Source: Trametes villosa
Taxonomy: Eukaryota; Basidiomycota; Agaricomycetes; Polyporales; Polyporaceae
Reading direction: 5' to 3'
Assembly (NCBI GenBank): GCA_002964805.2
Contig: PUDQ02000001.1
Span: 2,132,001-2,196,000, forward strand
DNA: 64,000 nucleotides
A program made the translations under genes and the position numbers. Positions 57,321 to 64,000 of this stretch are shown piece by piece (the stretch's first letter is position 1; each line of letters starts with the position of its first letter). The notes beneath the pieces are model-generated. The model was not told the DNA's origin and ran no database searches. It was given only the letters and a program-made list of their open reading frames with translations.

Positions 57321-59096
57321 TCAATGGTCCTTCGCCTTCCCTTCCGGTATCCTCGTCCTGAACAAGCCGCGCTCTCGAACGTTGCGTATGATCTCTTCGG
57401 CCCTCCGCCGCCTCTGTTCTGTCTCGTCGCTGTTTTCCGCGATGCAATTCCTGCCTGGAGTCGAAGATTAACCGCAGGTTGTTTGGAATGAACGGGATCA
57501 ACGTACCAACGATCGCCCAGTTCCTGGTACTCGGGATCCGCAGGTTTTCACACTCGACCTTCCATCCGCAGTACACGCTGAGAGACGCCAGCCAGATGCG
57601 GTATCGCGAGTACGAGCTCGCGTTGCTGCCGTCTCCGCCAAGGTTCAGACCGTCCACGAAGCTGTCGTCGGGCGTGAGGTAGTCCGGAACCCTCGACCGC
57701 TCGAACTTCTCGTCGAACGTCCACGCGCAGCAGGGGATGGACAAGTACCCCGATGCGGAGAACAGAGTTGCGAGTACAGGCGTCCAGGGGGTGAGTTCGT
57801 CCGCGTGGTTCGCGATGATGAACACTCCTTGACGCAGGTATGGATGTTCTTGAAGCTCGCCGTCTTCGCTTGTCAGTGTGGTCGGGTCCAGGGATTCCGT
57901 GTGTAGTCGGCTGCGAGTTGCTTCCGGATAATGCGACCAGGACATACGTGCCCTGACATCGATTCCGTGGCCGTCGTATCCTTCTGCGGTGAGGATATGT
58001 GTAAGCAGTCCGTTGCCGCATCTGTTTGGGGTGGACAGGTTAGACCGAACTGAATCGCCCGAAAGTGACAGGCTCAGCCGCACCCTAGGTCCAGAAACCC
58101 TGCTGGAGGGCGAGGCCAGTTCCGCCAGGGCGTTGGTTCCTGATTCTCAACGTCGGAAACATTCGATGATCCTGGGTGCTCGGAACTATAGCTCTCTTTC
58201 CATAGTAGCATCAGAAACGTTGCAATCCCGATGTCCTATGAGTACAAGAGGTTAGACTCAGGGTAGGCTTGCGAACAGAAACCTGGACGAACCTCGAAGA
58301 CGTGCTTCAGCGGATCAGTGACTTCCTGCCACTCATCGACAAGATGTTTATGTCGTTCCCGCATGAGCAGGTAGAGGTCTTGATACACTTCTCGGCTGAT
58401 GATGCAGTCATGCTGTACGCGTTTCTTGTAGTTCGTGAGGGCGCCCCATCCGTATCGGTGCAGAGTGTCAAGGAGCGCAAGACATGTGCGATACAGCCGC
58501 GAGTCGAGGTCCGTGGGTGTGTCGGGCAATGGGACCACCTCTATCCGCAGGAGCGGAACCTCAGCAGGGATGTAGCGGAACGCAAGGTGAAATACCGCTG
58601 GATGGTAGTAAGGGAGAGGAGTGCCCGGTTGTCGAATGGGCGTTAAGACGAGCACCGTCGGTCGATCGTCGTCCTCTGCGTTGGGCGCATAGAGCGTGCA
58701 ATGTTGCTCCAACCCAGCGTCGCGACCCGGCCGACGAGGGAGTAGTCGTCGTTGGATAGTTCGTACAGGGCGTAGCCCTTGTAGGGGAGGACATGCCTCT
58801 GGCGGGAAGTCGGTGGAGGATTCTGCTAGTGTTTCCGAGCGTAGGATGAGGGTCGAGTTATACTCCGGATGATGGATCAACTGCGAGAGCGCGACGTCAA
58901 ACTGAGATAGCTGTTATTAGCATTCTGTATTGAGCTAGAAAAGTTCAGAACATACGATCTCTGAAGGGAAATCAGCAGGGCACTGAAGCATCGGTGTCCA
59001 TGGCTGTTCTCCAGTCGCTACGAGCCCCTCAACGGGATCGTCTCTTCGACAAGGTGCCGGCGAGAAGCGAGGCCGGTTAGCGTTCGAACTCGACAT
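57321..59096 (-). CDS. TRM44: tRNA-Ser uridine-44 2'-O-methyltransferase
   Basis: Five exons, 59096-58956, 58910-58293, 58235-58084, 58021-57503 and 57429-57321, give 512 residues. The SAM-binding motif FLDLGCGNGLLTHIL is created exactly at an exon junction; GYDGHGIDVRARMSW, IANHADELTPWTPVLA, SIPCCAWTFDEKF and VECENLRIPSTRNW are characteristic of Trm44. The C-terminus RRRRAEEIIRNVRERGLF ends in GKAKDH. Yeast Trm44 methylates U44 of tRNA-Ser in the cytoplasm. The last intron (57430-57502, 73 bp) is inferred because it restores that conserved helix; read through, the frame is open to 57193 with an unrelated arginine-rich tail. Confidence 0.88.
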
Positions 59097-59215
59097 GATG
59101 TGAGGACCAGTTGTGGTCGTAACTCGACAAGAGGGTAGCGTCCACGGGTGGAATACACCTTGGATGTCGCATTCTTCTGAGGATGATGGCAGTGTCAAAG
59201 GTAGATGCGGGAAAA

Positions 59216-59277
59216 ATAAATATTGAGACCCGTAGGTCTACCACTCCGGGAAAGCGTGTCATCCTTGTGCAGGGGCC

Positions 59278-59308
<31 letters not shown>

Positions 59309-59332
59309 TTCGTATGTCACCCCGAAGGGGAC
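59216..59332 (-). ncRNA. U6: U6 spliceosomal snRNA
   Basis: On the minus strand the sequence begins with a 5' stem-loop GTCCCCTTCGGGG. It then has the invariant core: the segment containing ACAGAGA (about 59284-59290), the AGC triad, and the internal stem-loop built from GGCCCCTGC and AAGGATGACACGC. The core is uninterrupted, so no U6 intron of the kind known in some basidiomycete yeasts is present there. The 3' part, beyond GACACGC, is species-specific and ends at a T-rich stretch (TTTATTTTTC, about 59220-59211), the expected RNA polymerase III terminator. No convincing upstream TATA box was seen. The 3' end is approximate. Confidence 0.93.
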
Positions 59333-59716
59333 ATTAGCAGGGACTAAGAGGATGTTGCACACCATCGCTCTTCTGCGTTTTTCTCAAACATCGGGTGTGG
59401 CTTCTCGGCGCTTCTGCTCAATGGGACTCGACACCGATGCTTACTGTGGTGCAAGTGCAGACGAATATTAATGGCGCGCTCTTCTTCAAGGTACGAAGGT
59501 AGTTCAAACTTCCACACATCTAGTGGCTATGGTAAGCATACAAGAACGATTCCGAAATAGACCGGCGGGCTCGATCGCAATTTCGAAACAGGCATGGGTC
59601 AAACAGTGGTATCCAAGTTTCAAACGTTCATGGCCAGTAATATAAGTACATACATCGGGATATCAGTAGAGTTCCAGTACTTCCGCCATCCTGGACGCAC
59701 GAATCCGCCGAAGCAA
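59333..59716. other. spacer between U6 and PIL1
   Basis: Upstream region of the U6 gene and 3' flank of PIL1. No gene seen; U6 promoter elements should lie in the left part. Confidence 0.45.
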
Positions 59717-61538
59717 TTAGAACTCCTGGTACGGGGGCAGGTCGCCATCATCAGGCGGCGGCTGCTTGGCATCCGGGTCCGCGTTCGCGTTCGACGAGCC
59801 ACCGGCAGCGAGGAGCCGTTCTCTGTCCTCCCGCTCCAATCGCTTCTTCTCCTCTTCGGCGCTCTCAAACTGGGGCGGCTGCGTAGGGACAGGCTGGCTG
59901 CCACCCTGACGGAGTAGCCGCTCGCGCTCCTCACGCTCGAGACGCCTCTTCTCGTCTTCCGCGCTCTCATGTGCGGAACCCACGGCAGCTCCAGAGAGAG
60001 GAGGTATCGCAGTCGCCAGAGCGGGGTTAGGGGCGGCTACCGGGACGGGAGCGACGGGTGACGGGTGCTTCAAGTCGAGGAGGGAGCCACTAGCCGGTCC
60101 CGGGCCATCGGGCCCCGCGGACTTGGGCAGACCTGTCTCGGCGACGGTCGGCGTGACGGTCGGCACCTTGACCGTAGGCTCAGAGGGATCGGGGGCGGCC
60201 ACCGGAGTGGGGGACCCTGCCTTCAGCGGAATTGGTGCGGGAGCCTGATTGAGCGTCGCGGGGTTCAGAGGGGGAGATGCCGTGCCCTCCGGAGGCGTCG
60301 AAGCCTTAGGAACGGGGACGGGTGCACTAGTCGTAGGAGGTAGGGTGGGGGAGGATGTGATGTTTGCAGTGTGGGACGGTGCCTGAGGGGGAGTGTCGTG
60401 CCTCGCTGCGGGAGGTGTAACGGGAATGTTGGATGTCGTGTGGGCGTCGGCACTACCAATGCGGGCGAGCTCTTTGGCGTGTGTTTCGCCGAAGCTACGC
60501 GTGTCTGACCTACCCAAATCGGCGGCCGAGAGCTCCCGGAAGTACAACGTAGAGTCTCCAGTGCGATAGTTGTCGAGCGCTTGCTGCAGCGTCGTTCGGA
60601 CAGACGCGGTGAGCTGAGTCCCAGTGTACGGCTGCGCTTTCGACGGAGGAATGGGCGGGAGAGCAGGAAGCACCGAGCTGGCTGCCTGGGCTACGAGAGC
60701 GACCTTCTCGCCGTACTATAAGGCATCTTAGTATTGAGTGAAGATGGAACGCCTGAAATTAACTCACCTCCCTGAGCGCTTCCCACTTCAAGCGTTCGCT
60801 CTCCCGCAAGGCCTTCCTCTTGAGGAGCTCCACTTCCTTCTCGAGGGGCTCGTCGTCTTGCTCTGCCTTGCGAAGCTGACTCCTCAACTCCGCGAGCTTC
60901 TGCTCCATGCCCCGCTGCTGGTCATGCTCAATCCGCGCGATCTGCGACTGGAAACCGGCACGGATGTTGCGCCGTCCACTCAGGCTGTTCTCAGCGTCGC
61001 GCAGCTCCTTGAAGGGTGCGCGAGACGCATCAAGCTGCTGCGCGAGCGTCGTGGCAAGAGAGCCCTGGATGTAGTTCATCCATGCCAAGCGATCGGAGAC
61101 TAGCCGTGGCGCGACTTCGTTAGCATACATCCTCATAAGCGAACACCTTGTCGCTCACCATCCTTGATGTCATCGTGTTCTGTCTGGCCCCACGTATACA
61201 GCTCCTTGCTGTGCGCGTGCGAATCACGACCGACGTTGTCGAAGTCGAGCGCGAGCCCCTTCTGCGCAGTCACTATCTTCTGTGCCGGCGTTACCGAGCT
61301 CCTATTGATGCGCGTTTAGCGAACTACGTTCAGCTCAATCCTACTAACCGACTTACGAGTACTGCTGCTGGAAAGTGCGTAGCTGGTGATGCAGGCTCTC
61401 AAACGCATGCGATTTGCGGATGCCGCCAGATCCCGACGATTGGCCCGATCCGTCAGAGCTTTGGCCCGAACGACCTAGCGGGGTCGCGTTGATTGCTGAT
61501 TGCGCCTTGTCGGCGAGCGATGAGAATAATCCTTGCAT
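59717..61538 (-). CDS. PIL1: eisosome core protein PIL1/LSP1 (BAR domain)
   Basis: Four exons, 61538-61357, 61301-61159, 61099-60768 and 60715-59717, give 551 residues. The N-terminus (MQGLFSSLADKAQSAINATP) is followed by the BAR-type helical domain at about 40-260: HAFESLHHQLRTFQQQY, GLALDFDNVGRDSHAHSKEL, WGQTEHDDIKDVSDRLAW, FKELRDAENSLSGRRNIRAG, LRKAEQDDEPLEKEVELLKR and KWEALREYGEKVALVAQAAS. Pil1 scaffolds eisosomes, furrow-like plasma-membrane domains. The long C-terminal tail is Pro/Thr/Ala-rich and contains two copies of a charged motif (EDEKRRLEREERERLL and EEEKKRLEREDRERLL) separated by a short Gln/Pro spacer. Confidence 0.9.
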
Positions 61539-61855
61539 GGTGCGAGAGAGGGTATGAGGGGGAAAGGAGGGAGAGCTGGGCGCGGCACTGCGGGCTTATG
61601 TACCTGGTCCATTGTGGCTGGGGGTGGCACTGTAACCAAGGCCCCTACGTCATCGCGCTACAGCCACCCGCAGCGCTCGCAGTTGATGGCATTAATAGCC
61701 AAGTCGGCGCTAGACACCCGCCGCACAAGACCACCTTTAGAAGAAACTAGGATATAGGTTGTGCTAACGGTGCGACGAATACTACAATCAGCAGAGCACA
61801 CAGCAGCTATACATCGTGCCCGGCGGCGGAGCGGATCCTCTCATAATCCTGGACT
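61539..61855. other. spacer between PIL1 and eIF4E
   Basis: PIL1 promoter and eIF4E 3' flank; no further feature seen. Confidence 0.45.
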
Positions 61856-62997
61856 TTACACAATGATCTTCTTCGCCTGCTTCCCCTTCTTCTCCGAGTC
61901 CTTGTGCGACAAGAATTCGACCTCAGTCGCCAACGCTCCGGCCAACTTCTGCGACTCCGAGTAGCCCAAGACGGATGTCTTGAAGTGTCGGCCGATCCCC
62001 TCGATACGCCCGCGAAGCTGGTCGTCCTCACCGGCGGACGATGCTGGCGCGATGCGCGTCCAGATCGAGATACGATAGAACTGGGGCCTGGTCGAGACGA
62101 TTACGCCAGTGATGAGAGACTGAGGTGCTTCGCCCCCTTCGCCGCTGGCCAAGAGAGGATCGAAGGTTTCGCCGATCGCGGCAAGCATCTATAAGGGTGC
62201 TGAGTGAGCTCGTCCTGAGCTGATAGGTATCTGTAGACGTACGGTGTAAAGCCACATCTTGTCGACGACGGCGCGGTTCTTGTCGCGGGGGAGCTGTATG
62301 CTCCACTTGCCACCGTTTTTGTTGGCCTCATCCTCCCATGCGGGGATGATACCCTCCTGCAAACTAGGGTGAGAAATGCGTTCGACGTGTCATACAACGC
62401 TCGACATACCTTGAACAGATAGTAGTTGGCCTTTTGCGGCAGTTGCGACGGGGGGACGATGTTGTTGTACAGCCTGAGAGATTCCTGTCAGCGCCGTGGG
62501 CAATGCATGGTACCAATCCTACGTACCCCCAGAACTCCTCTACGCTATCGAAGGTGATTACCCGCTTGATATCCTCCATCCACCCCTGCGCTGCGATCCC
62601 ACCGGGGGTCTGTGGCAGGGGGGTCTGGGGGAAGGAGGTCATAGGCGTCTGCGGGAGATTACGACCCTTCGTTGCCGGAGAGTCGAACCAGAGAGTCCAA
62701 GGCGAGTAAAGAGGGTGCTGCAAAAGCAATACACCGTGCTTCAATAAGAGTAGCCAAAGAGACTTCAGGCTATGCGTGACGTACCTTGACATTGAAGTTC
62801 GTAGGGTCGCTGAAAACCGTCCGGATGGCGTCCGCCTGCGCCTGCATATCCACTTCCTGGATCTCTCCAGGCTCGAGGTTATCAGTCTCTCCATCGGCCT
62901 TCTTGTCCTCCTTCGACTGGTTCTCAGCAAGGGCGGCGGAAAGCGCAGCTTTCGAGGCCTGGAGAGCAGGGGTGGGCAAGCTTGACACAGAAGCCAT
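61856..62997 (-). CDS. eIF4E: translation initiation factor eIF4E
   Basis: Five exons, 62997-62785, 62717-62527, 62473-62410, 62356-62243 and 62188-61856, give 304 residues. Core: HPLYSPWTLWFDSP, the first cap-stacking Trp in AAQGWMEDIKRV, FDSVEEFWGLYNNI (eIF4G-binding face), the second cap-stacking Trp followed by Glu in GIIPAWEDEANKNGGKW, then WLYTMLAAIGE and a basic KKGKQAKKI C-terminus. It binds the mRNA cap and recruits eIF4G. An insertion of about 25 residues with three PQTP repeats separates the first strand from the first cap-binding Trp, and a Gly/Glu-rich loop lies near residue 210. The acidic N-terminal tail is disordered. Confidence 0.93.
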
Positions 62998-64000
62998 GGT
63001 GTGGGCGTGCAAGAGATTCGTTTGCGGAGAGCAGTATCTTCAGATCGATAATACGAGAAGGCAGCAGATGATACTTTTCTACGCGCGAGGAAGGGACGTC
63101 GTGTAAAGAGCGAGTAGAGAAGCCGAGAGGTATACCGGGTGCGGTATGCAAGGAAGATTAGGTGCAGAAGACTTTGTGGGAGACGGCAGTAATAACGATT
63201 GCTTGGTGAGACTCTCCGCTTCATCAGTTCTACAAACTTCGGGGCCGGGGACCCACCCCGGAGCCCGGCCGATCCGGCCGGCCAACGGTCCGAGCTCCAT
63301 CTCCGGCGCCTAGGACTTCCCGCTCCTTTGCGTCGGACACCGGTCGCTGTACACAAGTACTGCAGGGGCACAACCCAACAAGAGACGCAGTCCATGACCT
63401 GCGGATGGTCTGAGTATCTATACAACTAATGTAAGTGGTACGAGACCGCCTGTTTCCCCATAAACGCACAATCATTGATTATATCCAGATGTCTGCCATT
63501 TCTTGCACCTTGCCTTGAAGTGATTGAGGTCCACGCTCTATACCATCGTCACAGTAGCCGTCTAATCTCAGGGGGTCATGCACAGTAAAAGAGCGGGGCT
63601 CTAGAACTGGTTCTTAAGAGTAGCTGCGGTGATGGCCCTCGCTAGAGCGGGATACTCCGACTCGGAGTCCGAGCCTCGAACTTGCCTCGCCAATGACTGT
63701 GGACAAGGAGGCTATCGTGTCGCTCTACCGTAGCCTAGGCGGCTCTACGCATCCAAGTCTAACCACGCCACCAGTACACGCGTACTATCGGCCAATTGCG
63801 AGGTGCACCGCCTAGTGAGTGGTTGCCTGTGTACTCTTGTTCTATCCCACACGACTTCCTATGCTTACTCGACGTCTCCCCCCATCAGCCCAGACGGCCC
63901 CACGTACGGGTGCCTTCCTCTAGCCATTTGCAGTCCCAGCGCCTCCCGATGGGCTGTTACCTCGGAGGCGGCACCCCCGCCGCTAGCCTCAATGCTTGAG
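62998..64000. other. upstream region of eIF4E, no supported gene
   Basis: About 1 kb to the window end. Both strands have only short frames without domains; a further gene could start beyond the window. Confidence 0.5.

Noticed and set aside
1..64000. Prokaryotic features such as operons, ribosome binding sites, CRISPR arrays, insertion sequences
   Set aside because: Introns, the U6 snRNA and all gene families are eukaryotic; no regularly spaced short repeats or inverted-repeat-bounded transposases were seen.

Overview
This window is nuclear DNA of a filamentous basidiomycete, most likely an Agaricomycete close to the Polyporales. The evidence is GC-rich coding sequence, genes broken by many 50-60 bp GT-AG introns, very short intergenic gaps, and lineage-typical families (stand-alone adenylating enzymes, MYND-finger genes, an F-box/leucine-rich-repeat-like expansion, a DUF6697-like protein) among conserved eukaryotic housekeeping genes. 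The order-level placement is inference. No transposon, CRISPR, tRNA or rRNA gene was recognised. Exon models were built by hand by matching splice phase and protein homology; each multi-exon model listed gives a complete open frame.

Layout. 0-5.4 kb: 3' end of a YAP1-like bZIP gene, a mitochondrial-type PPR protein and about 2 kb without a supported gene. 5.4-21.8 kb: two paralogous adenylate-forming enzymes face each other and enclose an SLC35F/EamA transporter, the ribosome-biogenesis factor SLX9, a coiled-coil protein, an XRCC2-type RAD51 paralogue, and a tandem duplication that copied the XRCC2 3' end together with a MYND gene. 21.8-29 kb: mostly gene-poor, with one F-box-like gene. 29-45 kb: a dense housekeeping block with a four-pass membrane protein, PIP30/FAM192A-like protein, ESS2, NUDE, exosome CSL4, pyruvate dehydrogenase E2, a DUF6697-like protein and a short-chain dehydrogenase. 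45-57 kb: a TTC1-like TPR gene whose exon 5 was captured in a second tandem duplication with an F-box/LRR-like gene, a third and a fourth F-box-like gene, IMP1 and ELP4. 57-64 kb: TRM44, a U6 snRNA gene, eisosome PIL1 and eIF4E.

Most genes act independently in core processes (RNA processing and modification, translation, mitochondrial function, DNA repair). The accessory and evolving part consists of the paired adenylating enzymes, the MYND pair and the F-box-like cluster. The most interesting signal is that two separate 2.1-2.3 kb tandem duplications have the same architecture: each carries the tail or an exon of the conserved upstream gene plus a complete copy of a fast-evolving family gene. 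One copy of the MYND gene shows either a homopolymer frameshift or a new splice acceptor.
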